A stretch of 64,000 nucleotides of DNA, from contig CANPWB010000003.1 in the NCBI GenBank assembly GCA_947581925.1, positions 31,978 to 95,977 on the forward strand, given 5' to 3'. The notes beneath the pieces are model-generated. The model was given only the letters and a program-made list of their open reading frames with translations. It made no database searches and was not told the DNA's origin. Each line of letters begins with the position of its first letter. Positions within the stretch are counted from its first letter, which is position 1. The DNA comes from an uncultured Clostridia bacterium (GTDB lineage Bacteria > Bacillota > Clostridia > Christensenellales > CAG-917). This document shows, one piece after another, positions 32,376 through 41,171 of this stretch. The position numbers and the translations under genes are program-made.

Positions 32376-35300
32376 ATGGAAAAGTATTTCAATAAAGCCG
32401 AGGTGTATCAGCTGAACGTTCAGCAAAAGCACGGCGCGGGCTTTCCTCTCGACGAGAGCGGGATAAAGCGCGTCTGCCTGCTCAACGGCGAGTGGGACTT
32501 CAAGTATTTCGTGTCCGCGGACATGCTCGACCTCTCGCCCGAGGCTATGGACAAGATATCCGTGCCGTCCGAGTGGCAAATAAAGGGCTATGACAAGCCT
32601 ATCTACACAAACATAAACTATCCGAAGCCCATAGACGCCAAGCATACGGGAAAACCGCATATCGACGAGGCGACAAACACCTGCGGGCTGTATCGCCGCA
32701 CCTTCACTCTTGACAATATAGAGGGCAGCGTCCATATAAACTTCGCCGCGAACAGCTGCGCGCAACTGTACATCAACGGCAACTTCGTCGGCTACAGCGA
32801 GGATACCTTCGATTATCAAGAGTACGACATCACGCCGTATGTGCGCGTCGGCGAGAACGAGGTCAAAATAGTGGTTTTCCGTTATTGCATAGGCAGCTAT
32901 CTCGAGGACCAGGATATGTGGAGGCTTTCGGGGCTCTTCCGCGATGTCACGCTCATATTCGAGCCTGCAGTGAGGATATCGGACGTCTTTGCGCGCAGCG
33001 AGTTTTCGGACGGCTATAAAAAGGCGGAACTTATCGTTGGCGCGGATATTTCAAACGTAGCGGACAAGACGGCAGAGGACGTCCTGCTCGCTATTGAGCT
33101 TTTGGACGCCGACGGCAAGGTCAAGGTACATGCCGAGTTCAACGTCGTAGGGCTGGACAAGGGAGAGAGCAAGCACGTCGCCGCAAAAGAGAGCGTGGAC
33201 GCGCCCGAGCTTTGGAACAGCGAACATCCCTATCTTTATCGTCTGCGCCTTACGCTGTACACCGTCAAGGGCGGGAAGAAGAAATTCGCGGATATGCGCG
33301 AGCTCAACTTCGGTTTCCGCGAGGTCAAGATAGTGCCAATGGTTGACGGAAAGGAGCCCTATATAATGCTCAACGGGCAAAAGCTCAAGATAAGAGGCGT
33401 CAACCGTCACGAATTTCATCCCGATTTCGGACACGCCGTCCCCGCGGAGTACACCGAGCGCGACATCATACTGCTCAAGCGCAACAACGTGAACTCCATA
33501 CGCACGAGCCACTATCCCAACAGCCGCGCGTTTTATGACCTCTGCGACAAGTACGGAATCATGGTCATGAGCGAGAACAACCTCGAGACGCACGGCATCG
33601 CGACGAGCGTACCCAAAAACAGCAAATTCTGGGCAGAGCGCATTTGCTGGCGCATGCAGAATATGGTGCGCACCTATCGCAATCACCCCTGCATACTCTT
33701 CTGGTCCCTCGGCAACGAGAGCGGCTACGGCAAGGCTTTCGTACAGGCGAAGAAGGCGGCGCTCGAGCTCGACGCCACCCGCCCCATACACTACGAGCCC
33801 GACTTCCACATCCGCACATCGGATATGGTCAGCGAGATGTACACAAAAGAGGAGCAAATGGAGGAGATCGCAAACAACAGGTTCCACCTCCACTCCATGG
33901 CGCTTTGGGCGCCGCTGGGGCACATTCTCACTCCGCACGACTACAAGGATAAACCCTTCATACAGTGCGAATACGCCCACTGCATGGGCAACAGCCTCGG
34001 CAACTTCGAGGACTATTGGAAACACTACCGCGCGCACGACAGGCTGTGCGGCGGCTATATTTGGGACTTTGCGGATCAAGGCATAAAGAGGGTACACCCG
34101 GACGGCACGGTCGAGTACACCTACGGCGGCGACTGGGGCGATATGCCAAACGACGGCACCTTCGCCTTCAACGGCATAGTGCGCGCAGACCGCACCCCAA
34201 ACCCCGCATTCTACGAAGTCAAAAAAGTGCAGCAGCAGGTGAATTTCTCGCTCGACGGCAGCAAACTCAAACTCATCAACGAATATATGTTCACATCTCT
34301 CGACGCCTTCGGGCTCACTTTGGAGCTTGTGCATAACGGCGCTCCTGTAAAGACCTACACTTTGCAAATGCCCGCGATAAAGCCGCTCTCGAGCGGAGAG
34401 CTGGCGCTCCCGTACGACCTTGTCGGAGAGGCGGAAAAGCTGGACGGCGAAGTCTATATCAACTGCTATGCGACCGTGCTGCATGCTGACGACGTATTCA
34501 AGGAAGGGGATATAGTCGCAGAGGAGCAGCTTGTGCTCAAGGATTACACGCCCAAGACGTTCGCCGTCGCGGACGGGAAGACGGTGTTCCAAGAGGACGG
34601 CAAAGTCCTGCTCGAGCACGGCAATATCAAGGCTACCGTGGACCGCAACAGCGGCTTTGTCACCTCGCTTGTCATAGACGGCAAGGAAAAACTGTCCGCG
34701 CCCATACGTCCCAACTTCTGGCGCGCGCCCATAGACAACGACAAGACTCCGCAGGTCCCGCCCATCGCAAGACGTATTTTGGGCAAGGTGTATTTCAAGA
34801 CTTGCTCCGAGAGGCTTGTCAAATCCAAGATGACCTGCACTGATAAGGCGGTAGATATAGACTGGTCGTGCATGCCAAAGCTCGCATCCCTCAAGACGGT
34901 ATACGAGATAGGCGAGGACGGCTTGCACATCAAGATGCGCGTCAAAAACAACATGTTCAGCCTGCCGCGCTACGGGTTCAGAATGCAGCTCAGCACCTCG
35001 GACGACGTCAAATTCTACGGCAGAGGTCCGCATGAAAACTATTGCGACCGCAAAGCCGCCGCAAAACTCGGCATATATGAGGGCAGCGTCGCCGATTTCG
35101 AGCATAACTACCTCGTCCCGCAGGAGAACGGCAACCACTGCGATACGCGCTACGTCACAGTCGGCGGGGCAGAGGGCGTCACGTTTGCCGCAGTCGAAAA
35201 ACCAATAGAATTCAGCGTCCACGACTATACGCAGGAAGAGCTCGAGACGGCTACGCACGCGCACGAGCTCGCGCACGGCGGCACTATCGAGGTCTGCATA

Positions 35301-35411
35301 GACGGCGCGCAACGCGGAGTCGGCGGCGACGTTCCCGCTCTCGCCTGCACCAAGAAGAGATATAAGATATTGCCCAACCGCACCCACGAACTCAGTTTTA
35401 CAATAAAGTGA
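32376..35411 (+). CDS. lacZ: GH2 family beta-galactosidase
   Basis: 1011 residues with SD AAAGGAGAG and no signal peptide, so cytosolic. LacZ domain order: N-terminal jelly roll, Ig-like domain, TIM barrel (about 335-625), second Ig-like domain and the large C-terminal beta-sandwich. Acid/base Glu448 in GNESGYG and nucleophile Glu532 in CEYAHCMGNS are conserved, as is RGVNRHEFHP. It hydrolyses beta-galactosides. No permease or regulator is adjacent; with the GH27 enzyme on the other strand it suggests use of diet- or host-derived galactosides. Confidence 0.92.
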   Translation: MEKYFNKAEVYQLNVQQKHGAGFPLDESGIKRVCLLNGEWDFKYFVSADMLDLSPEAMDKISVPSEWQIKGYDKPIYTNINYPKPIDAKHTGKPHIDEATNTCGLYRRTFTLDNIEGSVHINFAANSCAQLYINGNFVGYSEDTFDYQEYDITPYVRVGENEVKIVVFRYCIGSYLEDQDMWRLSGLFRDVTLIFEPAVRISDVFARSEFSDGYKKAELIVGADISNVADKTAEDVLLAIELLDADGKVKVHAEFNVVGLDKGESKHVAAKESVDAPELWNSEHPYLYRLRLTLYTVKGGKKKFADMRELNFGFREVKIVPMVDGKEPYIMLNGQKLKIRGVNRHEFHPDFGHAVPAEYTERDIILLKRNNVNSIRTSHYPNSRAFYDLCDKYGIMVMSENNLETHGIATSVPKNSKFWAERICWRMQNMVRTYRNHPCILFWSLGNESGYGKAFVQAKKAALELDATRPIHYEPDFHIRTSDMVSEMYTKEEQMEEIANNRFHLHSMALWAPLGHILTPHDYKDKPFIQCEYAHCMGNSLGNFEDYWKHYRAHDRLCGGYIWDFADQGIKRVHPDGTVEYTYGGDWGDMPNDGTFAFNGIVRADRTPNPAFYEVKKVQQQVNFSLDGSKLKLINEYMFTSLDAFGLTLELVHNGAPVKTYTLQMPAIKPLSSGELALPYDLVGEAEKLDGEVYINCYATVLHADDVFKEGDIVAEEQLVLKDYTPKTFAVADGKTVFQEDGKVLLEHGNIKATVDRNSGFVTSLVIDGKEKLSAPIRPNFWRAPIDNDKTPQVPPIARRILGKVYFKTCSERLVKSKMTCTDKAVDIDWSCMPKLASLKTVYEIGEDGLHIKMRVKNNMFSLPRYGFRMQLSTSDDVKFYGRGPHENYCDRKAAAKLGIYEGSVADFEHNYLVPQENGNHCDTRYVTVGGAEGVTFAAVEKPIEFSVHDYTQEELETATHAHELAHGGTIEVCIDGAQRGVGGDVPALACTKKRYKILPNRTHELSFTIK

Positions 35412-35484
35412 GCTCGAAAAAAAGAGCGGATAAAATCGCTAAAACATCACACAGGTCACAATTTTATTTGAAAATCAAACAAAG

Positions 35485-35522
35485 AAAATGCTCGACTTAT
35501 CTATGATAGGTCGGGCATTTTT
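35485..35522 (+). terminator. terminator after lacZ
   Basis: AAAATGC/GCATTTTT stem with inner CGAC/GTCG and TAT/ATA pairs and a 5-nt loop, flanked by A and T runs, so it may act both ways. Confidence 0.8.
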
Positions 35523-35660
35523 GTATACTTATGTTCATTTGAAAAACTAAGATATTTGAAAAATCACAATTTTACTTTTAATAAACCTTATCCGAATTGC
35601 GTCGCTTTGATAGTGCGTTTAAATTATGATTTAAAGCGGAGCACAAGGCGTCCGAGCATA

Positions 35661-36155
35661 TCAAAGCCACTCGAGGATGACGCGCCACTCGTCGCAAAGT
35701 TTTTGGAGGGAGAAGGCGGCGTTGGCGGGAGAGGTGGAGGGAAGTTTTTGAGTGATGGGCGCGAGCTCGGGGTGGTATTTGACGGCGTTCAGGTAGGACG
35801 CGGCGCCGTTGCAAAAAATATGCCGTATTTGTGTGCCGCGCATTAGAGCGGGAATATCCGCTGGTATTATGCCCGAGATCGCGCTGTCGCTGCTGCCCTC
35901 GATATCGCACTCCTCCACGCTGTCATACAGGGCTATCCTCCGCCTGTTCAAAATTTCGATACGGGCGGGGACGGGGAGAGAATATAGCTCCTCGCCGAGC
36001 AACTCCCCAAGCACTTTCCAAAAGCGATTTTGCGGGTGCATATAATAAAACCCGTGCTCCACGGATTTCAAAGAGGGCACGCTCCCCAAAATGAGGATGC
36101 GCGCCTCCTTTGTAATTACGGGACCAAACGGGTGTTTAATGTGTCGTTTTTGCAT
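35661..36155 (-). CDS. Uracil-DNA glycosylase family 6 (hypoxanthine-DNA glycosylase type)
   Basis: 164 residues. LGSVPSLKS (about 23-31, catalytic-loop region) and FYYMHPQNRFWKVLGELLG (about 36-54) are the signature of DNA-deoxyinosine glycosylases of UDG family 6. The C-terminal LPSTSPAN is the second active-site loop. It removes deaminated adenine from DNA. The gene starts 18 nt after the GH27 stop on the same strand with no clear SD, so it may depend on coupling to that gene. Confidence 0.85.
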   Translation of the reverse strand: MQKRHIKHPFGPVITKEARILILGSVPSLKSVEHGFYYMHPQNRFWKVLGELLGEELYSLPVPARIEILNRRRIALYDSVEECDIEGSSDSAISGIIPADIPALMRGTQIRHIFCNGAASYLNAVKYHPELAPITQKLPSTSPANAAFSLQKLCDEWRVILEWL

Positions 36156-36173
36156 GTTAAAGTGCGCTTTTGG

Positions 36174-37799
36174 TCATTTGATTATATACACCTTTGTCTG
36201 ATGCTTTTTGAGTTCAGTTTGGACGACGCCGTCCGTCGTGAGCTCTTCGCCGCTCCATTGTTCCGCGAGGCGATAGCTCTTTTGTTTCTTGAGGGCTACA
36301 TATTTGTCGTCGAGCAGGGAAGTAAGATCGAATTTCGCTTTCTTGTTGCCGTTTGATTTATTGAAAAACGCAAGCGCTACGCTGCCGTCTGCGAGCGGTT
36401 TGGCAAGTACGTCCACTTTGCCTTTCTTTACGCGCTTTGCCTGCTTGCACAGCGGGTCTTGATTTATGGCGATGAGGTTCTTGTTTGTGACGATCTCCTT
36501 GACTTGCTCGCTCATAGTGCGCAGGTCGTTGCCAAGAATGAGAGGTGAGTCCATCATGCACCACAGCGAGAAGTGGGACACGTTTTGGTCGTAGGTGAGG
36601 TCTCCGTTGCCGACTTCGAGCATATCGGGGTCGTTGTAGTGCCCGACGCTCGAATATTTGTACAGCTTGACGTTGTGCTCGTATATCATCTTGATCCAGA
36701 ACCACCACGGGCGGATGTCGGGGGTAGTGCGCCACAGGTTGCCCGCCTTCGCGCCCCAATTGTACGGCTTGCCCCAGCCCCACTCGCATATGGAGAACAC
36801 GATTGGCTTGACGGGCGCGCCTTTTTCTTCCGCGGCGATCTTCGCTCCTTCCTTGAGGGCGAGGCCCATACGACGATACTGATACATCTCACTGTCCGAC
36901 TTAGAGGCGATGGGGTTAAATATCTCGATCTTGTTTTTGCCCGCCTTGAGGGTGACGATAGTCTGGAAACGCGCCGTGACGTTGTATTTCTTTTGAGACG
37001 GGAATTCTATCTCGTACTCCTTGTCGTCGTTGACCTTGACGACGGCGTATTTCTCGTATTGCCCGTGCTTTTTGATGTTGAGGGTGACAACGTACTCGCC
37101 GTCCTCGGGGACTTCTATGTTTTCATAGGTTATTCTGCCGAGGTTCTTGTCCAGCCCGCCCACATAGCAGCCCGTAGGCAGTTTTTTGTCCGTCATATAT
37201 CGCGCGAGCCCGCTTAGGCGCGCGTTCTGTACGGAGTACTCAGTCGCCTTACCGTCGAAGCGCGACACGCTTATGCTGTACACGAGCGGCGCGTATATTG
37301 GCAGGTAGATGTGGTGGCAGAAGTCATATTTGAAATATTCTATGCCCCATCTCGCAAGCTGCAGCGCGTCCTGTCTCTCGCGCCCGAGGGAGGCGGGCAG
37401 ATCCTCGCAGGTGAGGGTGCCGTTTGAGGTGTACGCGCCAAGCTTGAGCCCAAGAGCGTTCACCTTTTGCACAAGCGCCGGGATGCCGCTCGGGAAGGTC
37501 TCGTAGTCGCCCACAAGATTGCCCGCTATATCGCGCTTGTTCGACTGCCAGTTGTCGTCCATATTGACGTATGTATATCCCGCCTTATCCAGCCCCTGCG
37601 CCTTCAAAGCCTCCGCCATCTCGAGCACCATATTCTCGTTGATGTGGTTGTGGAAGGTGTTCCAGCTCGACCAGCCCATAGGCGGAGTCTTTGCCACGCC
37701 GTTTTCGTGGTCCTCGAACTCGGGCTTGACGCTCGTGGACTTGCTCTTGATGAACAGTTGTTTCAAATAGCACATAGGGCACATGCCGTTTCGTTTCAT
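36174..37799 (-). CDS. GH27 alpha-galactosidase with a beta-rich domain inserted in the barrel
   Basis: 541 residues with SD GAGGT. TIM-barrel motifs of GH27: TPPMGWSSWNTF (38-49), NMDDNW (79-84), nucleophile Asp159 in KYDFC, SICEWGWG (336-343), acid/base Asp392 in NDPDML. Between KYDFC and SICEWG, where family members have about 40 residues, lie about 175; the extra part (about 165-305) is beta-rich and resembles a carbohydrate-binding domain (CBM35-like: VPEDGEYVVTL, TLKAGKNKIEI). The N terminus (MKRNGMCPMCYL) is not a typical signal peptide, so it is probably cytosolic. Confidence 0.88.
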   Translation of the reverse strand: MKRNGMCPMCYLKQLFIKSKSTSVKPEFEDHENGVAKTPPMGWSSWNTFHNHINENMVLEMAEALKAQGLDKAGYTYVNMDDNWQSNKRDIAGNLVGDYETFPSGIPALVQKVNALGLKLGAYTSNGTLTCEDLPASLGRERQDALQLARWGIEYFKYDFCHHIYLPIYAPLVYSISVSRFDGKATEYSVQNARLSGLARYMTDKKLPTGCYVGGLDKNLGRITYENIEVPEDGEYVVTLNIKKHGQYEKYAVVKVNDDKEYEIEFPSQKKYNVTARFQTIVTLKAGKNKIEIFNPIASKSDSEMYQYRRMGLALKEGAKIAAEEKGAPVKPIVFSICEWGWGKPYNWGAKAGNLWRTTPDIRPWWFWIKMIYEHNVKLYKYSSVGHYNDPDMLEVGNGDLTYDQNVSHFSLWCMMDSPLILGNDLRTMSEQVKEIVTNKNLIAINQDPLCKQAKRVKKGKVDVLAKPLADGSVALAFFNKSNGNKKAKFDLTSLLDDKYVALKKQKSYRLAEQWSGEELTTDGVVQTELKKHQTKVYIIK

Positions 37800-37830
37800 A
37801 ATCGACCTCGCATAGGTTTAATACTTTTTA

Positions 37831-37859
37831 ATTATACCAACTTAAAAAATTTCCGTCAA
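37831..37859 (-). promoter_or_regulatory. promoter of the GH27 gene
   Basis: Minus strand: TTGACG (37859-37854), 17 bp, TATAAT (37836-37831), 31 nt before the ATG. Confidence 0.75.
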
Positions 37860-37962
37860 TACGCAAATGCGCTTATTACCCATGAAATGCCGCCGAAAAT
37901 CACCGCCGCGTCATAAAATTTCCGCGAAATCGGCGAAAAAGCAAAGATATTTTTCAACTTGC

Positions 37963-37991
37963 TTGTCAAACGCCGATCAAAGATGTATAAT
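37963..37991 (+). promoter_or_regulatory. tRNA-Arg promoter
   Basis: TTGTCA (37963-37968), 17 bp, TATAAT (37986-37991); start about 5 nt before the tRNA. Confidence 0.8.
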
Positions 37992-38002
37992 CACATAGCA
38001 AT

Positions 38003-38079
38003 GTTTCTGTAGCTCAGTAGGATAGAGCGTCCGCCTCCTAAGCGGAAGGTCGTGGGTTCGAATCCCGCCAGGAACGCCA
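38003..38079 (+). tRNA. tRNA-Arg (anticodon CCT)
   Basis: A 77-nt cloverleaf with all stems: acceptor GTTTCTG/CAGGAAC, D stem GCTC/GAGC, anticodon stem TCCGC/GCGGA with loop CTCCTAA (anticodon CCT, reads AGG), T stem GTGGG/CCCGC with TTCGAAT loop, and encoded CCA (38077-38079). Confidence 0.95.
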
Positions 38080-38080
38080 A

Positions 38081-38107
38081 AGTCTAGCCAAAGAGGCTAG
38101 ACTTTTT
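38081..38107 (+). terminator. tRNA-Arg terminator
   Basis: AAGTCTAGCC pairs with GGCTAGACTT around a 5-nt loop, ending in a T run. Confidence 0.85.
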
Positions 38108-38137
38108 CGTTCCTTAATGGCGAGATTCAAACCTGCG
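38108..38137 (-). repeat. degenerate inverted copy of the tRNA-Arg 3' end
   Basis: Read on the minus strand it resembles the T-arm and acceptor end of the adjacent tRNA (GGTTTGAATCTCGCCA against GGTTCGAATCCCGCCA), with a few changes and a short insertion. The copy faces the tRNA across its terminator. Confidence 0.5.
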
Positions 38138-38243
38138 CAATTTTAGGTGTAAAATTGCGCGCACCGTTTCACGGTGCCACGACCTCGGTCGTGCTGCACA
38201 TTCCGCTCCCGAGAGTAAGCTCTCTCGCTCCGCTGTTTGGCGT

Positions 38244-40040
38244 TCATTTTGTATCGCCTTCTTTGTCGGCGGCGGCAAGCGTCCCCTCTACATCACGGTT
38301 TTTATCGTCGTCATTTTGGGCGTGTATATCCTCGCTTGGCGCGGAGCCATACGCCTCGGCGGGAGCGCCGTCCTCACTTTGCGGCGAGGACAGCATTTTT
38401 TGCACTTTGGCGCTTGACGTGGGGCGGAAAACCGTGGTTATCGACACGGCTTTGAACGCTCTGTTAAACTCCTTGCGCGACTTGGACAGCTTGAATGCGA
38501 GCAAAATTATGCCGAGCAATAAAAACGCAAAAACTATGCCCATGACGGAGCCGAAAAAGTCTATGAATACGTCCGACCAAGTGGCGTATCTTCCCGTTGT
38601 GACAGTGGGGAGCTGTAGCGCCTCGGACACTACTGCCAGCCCGAAGCCCGACGCTATGGAGAGGGGGACGGCAAGCACGCGCGGCTTTATCATAAACACA
38701 AATGTATACACAAGCCCGAATCCTATCAGCGCAAACAGCAGAAAGTGCCCTACGAGTTTGCGCATGGACGAGGCGAAATTTTCATACATTACGACTTTGA
38801 TATTGTAGTCTACGAATACGTTTTCGTCGTTGTTGTAAGTGGCGCGTACCGTGATGTTTTTGCCAAACTTGAGATCGCTCAGTTTGCCTGTTTTGGGGTC
38901 TATCGTGCCCGTACCCTTGACGACGCTCCAGGTGACGTCTTTCACGGTATTGCCGCTGGAGGGGTTGTAAGCCTTGAGCGTATAGGTCTTGTCATATTGC
39001 GCTCTCGCGTTTTTGGGTCCCGTGACGGACAACTTTGTCGGCGGCGGATCGAAAACGTTGATAGTCGCATATTCCACGAGAGAAGGGTTGTATTTTGTGT
39101 AGATCTTGACCTGTATGGATCCCACTTTCTGCGCTGATATCGTGTTGTTTGTAAGCACTTTGACGACGCCGCCGGGATTAGTGACGAGAGAATAGGAGAA
39201 ATTTGCCTTGCTTGCGCCTTGGGGCAAGACTTTCTCCAAGAGGGAGAGAAGGGGCAGCTCCTCGCCCAACTTAAGGTCGTAAACACCGTCGTTCACAAGC
39301 ACAACGTCCGTTGGTTGGACATAGTTTGGGTTTTTGGAGATATTGACGGTAACGGGGTCGAGTGTTTTTGCCGTGTAATCCTTTTTTCCGAGACCGGCCG
39401 GAATGGAGAGCGTCACGGTCGTTTTCCCCTCTTTAAAAGGCAAAATGTTCATCGGCGTAAAATAGAGCATGTCTTCGTCATAGGAGGCCGGTTTGAACAT
39501 CGTAAGCAACAGCTTGTTGCCGTCTTGATCTTTAAGATAAAAATTTTGAGTCTTTCCCGCAAGAAAATTTTGCTCCCAAGGAGAAATGGACGTGATCTTG
39601 TCGGGATGCGTGCCGTAGCATGTCATCGAGGCGGTATGCTTGACGCTTGAGTCACTCTTCTTAGTGACGGTCACTTTTACGATCCCCGCCTTCTTGAAGG
39701 TCAACCGATTTCCTTCGGTCACTTCGGCAATAGTCGGATCCGCGGAAGTGTAAACGACTTCTTTGTCCGTCGTTTCCGCAGGGAAGTACTTTGTGGCGAG
39801 CGTGTATGTCTCGCCTACAAAGCCCTTGACTTCGCTAAGCTGAACGCGCGCGCTCTCTACTTTTTCTTCCTCTACGTTAAATACGTCCTTGATGTCCTCG
39901 GCAACTTGATTTGATTGTTGCGCGCTCTTTTCCCCGGGCGTCGCGGAATATATCATCATCACGGCGATGACGGCGAGAGTGCACACAAGCGCCGCGATCG
40001 CGACCACACGCAAAAAGTTGAAAAGTTTTTTTGTTTTCAT
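38244..40040 (-). CDS. VanZ-like protein with extracellular Ig-like domains inserted
   Basis: 598 residues with SD GGGGG. The first helix (8-31) is followed by ATPGEKSAQQSNQ (33-45), which matches the first loop of VanZ proteins. About 370 residues of beta-rich Ig-like/BIG2 sequence follow (for example VYTSADPTIAEVT and DVTWSVVKGTGTIDPKTG). VanZ then resumes at about 425: KLVGHFLLFALIGFG, SEALQL, and DVFIDFFGSVMG. A 50-residue polar tail ends it. VanZ proteins affect glycopeptide or lipopeptide susceptibility. Large insertion of Ig domains in the outer loop is unusual and suggests cell-wall or matrix contact. Confidence 0.8.
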   Translation of the reverse strand: MKTKKLFNFLRVVAIAALVCTLAVIAVMMIYSATPGEKSAQQSNQVAEDIKDVFNVEEEKVESARVQLSEVKGFVGETYTLATKYFPAETTDKEVVYTSADPTIAEVTEGNRLTFKKAGIVKVTVTKKSDSSVKHTASMTCYGTHPDKITSISPWEQNFLAGKTQNFYLKDQDGNKLLLTMFKPASYDEDMLYFTPMNILPFKEGKTTVTLSIPAGLGKKDYTAKTLDPVTVNISKNPNYVQPTDVVLVNDGVYDLKLGEELPLLSLLEKVLPQGASKANFSYSLVTNPGGVVKVLTNNTISAQKVGSIQVKIYTKYNPSLVEYATINVFDPPPTKLSVTGPKNARAQYDKTYTLKAYNPSSGNTVKDVTWSVVKGTGTIDPKTGKLSDLKFGKNITVRATYNNDENVFVDYNIKVVMYENFASSMRKLVGHFLLFALIGFGLVYTFVFMIKPRVLAVPLSIASGFGLAVVSEALQLPTVTTGRYATWSDVFIDFFGSVMGIVFAFLLLGIILLAFKLSKSRKEFNRAFKAVSITTVFRPTSSAKVQKMLSSPQSEDGAPAEAYGSAPSEDIHAQNDDDKNRDVEGTLAAADKEGDTK

Positions 40041-40425
40041 ATTGTCCCCCTATATATGCCTTGAATAACTTCGTTATCGATTTTTCGCCTTCGCATTATG
40101 CAAGCTCCCGCTTGCCGTTTGGAGTTTTATCATATCGCGGCGGCGCGATCCGTGCATTGAACAAGTCTTTTGCCGCCGCAGGGCGGGGCAAGCGCTTTCC
40201 CGCAGGACGGCGTTGCCTGTGCGCTCAAATCTAAAGAAAAATTTATTTTTGAGCCGAATTCTAAAGATTTCTTTAGATTTCCCCTATATAATAATATAAT
40301 GCGTTGATAAATGCAACAGATAACAAGCTAAAATAAAAATTTGTACAAACATTTATGCGAAAATATTGACGAAATTTGTCATCACGTTTGACCTGAGCGA
40401 AGCATATTTTGTATGCGAGGCAAAT
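40041..40425. other. 385-bp intergenic gap between divergent genes
   Basis: It carries the upstream regions of the VanZ-like gene and dapB. The inverted repeat TCTAAAG/CTTTAGA (40262-40279) and the near-palindrome TGACGAAATTTGTCA (40367-40381) are possible regulator sites. No gene is seen. Confidence 0.4.
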
Positions 40426-41166
40426 ATGAGGGTGATTCTTGTGGGCGCGGCGGGGAGAATGGGCTTGCAGATGACGAAAACGCTCGAGGAAAACGGCGAG
40501 ACGCTGGTGGCAGCGGTGGATATAATTGAGGCAAAGGGGAAATGTCCCTTTCACCGAGACATTTTTGAGGTCGGCGAGGACGCGGACGCGATCTTGGATT
40601 TTTCTTCCGCGCGCGGCACGCAAAAGCTTGTGGAGTTTGCGCTAAGGCGGGGGCTACCTCTCGTCATCGCCACTACGGGACAGAACGAGCGAGAAAAACA
40701 GTTCATTTACGAAGCCGCAAAACAAATCCCCATTTTCTTTTGCAGCAACATGTCTTTCGGCGTTTCGCTGTTCGCCTCGCTCGTGGTAAAAGTCGCGAAG
40801 GCGTTTCCGTATGCGGACGTGGAGATTGTAGAGACGCACCACGCTTTGAAAGCGGACGCGCCCAGCGGCACTGCGCTCATGCTTGCAAACGCCGTAATTT
40901 CCGCGCGCGGGTTTGGACGTATCTTGGGCGGAGCGCGCTCTTGCAGGCAGGTAGGAGACGTAGGCATAAGCTCGCTCAGGCTCGGCGAGAGGGCAGGGAC
41001 GCACGAGGTCATCTTCGACACGGGGTTTCAACTCATTTCGCTCAAGCATGAGGCGTTCGGCAGGGAGCTTTTCGCCCGCGGCGCTCTTAATGCCCTCCGC
41101 TTTATCCTAGACAAACCCGCAGGACTGTACGGCATGCAGGATATCCTCTCCTTGCACGGCGAATGA
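40426..41166 (+). CDS. dapB: 4-hydroxy-tetrahydrodipicolinate reductase
   Basis: 246 residues from the ATG at 40426 (GAGG 6 nt upstream). N-terminal NAD(P)H site VGAAGRMG (about 6-13), ATTGQ, and the substrate-binding and catalytic signature ETHHALKADAPSGTA with the HH pair and Lys. It reduces the dehydrated product of DapA in lysine and diaminopimelate synthesis for peptidoglycan. It stands alone; dapA is not in the window. C5 begins 5 nt after its stop. Confidence 0.93.
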   Translation: MRVILVGAAGRMGLQMTKTLEENGETLVAAVDIIEAKGKCPFHRDIFEVGEDADAILDFSSARGTQKLVEFALRRGLPLVIATTGQNEREKQFIYEAAKQIPIFFCSNMSFGVSLFASLVVKVAKAFPYADVEIVETHHALKADAPSGTALMLANAVISARGFGRILGGARSCRQVGDVGISSLRLGERAGTHEVIFDTGFQLISLKHEAFGRELFARGALNALRFILDKPAGLYGMQDILSLHGE

Positions 41167-41171
41167 AATGT

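Noticed and set aside
33051..35387. 778-codon open frame antisense to lacZ
   Set aside because: Shadow of the GH2 gene; its sequence is rich in Val, Ala and Arg as expected for an antisense frame.
40367..40381. Defined regulator site before dapB
   Set aside because: The near-palindrome has one mismatch and no matching promoter, so it is noted only as a possible site.
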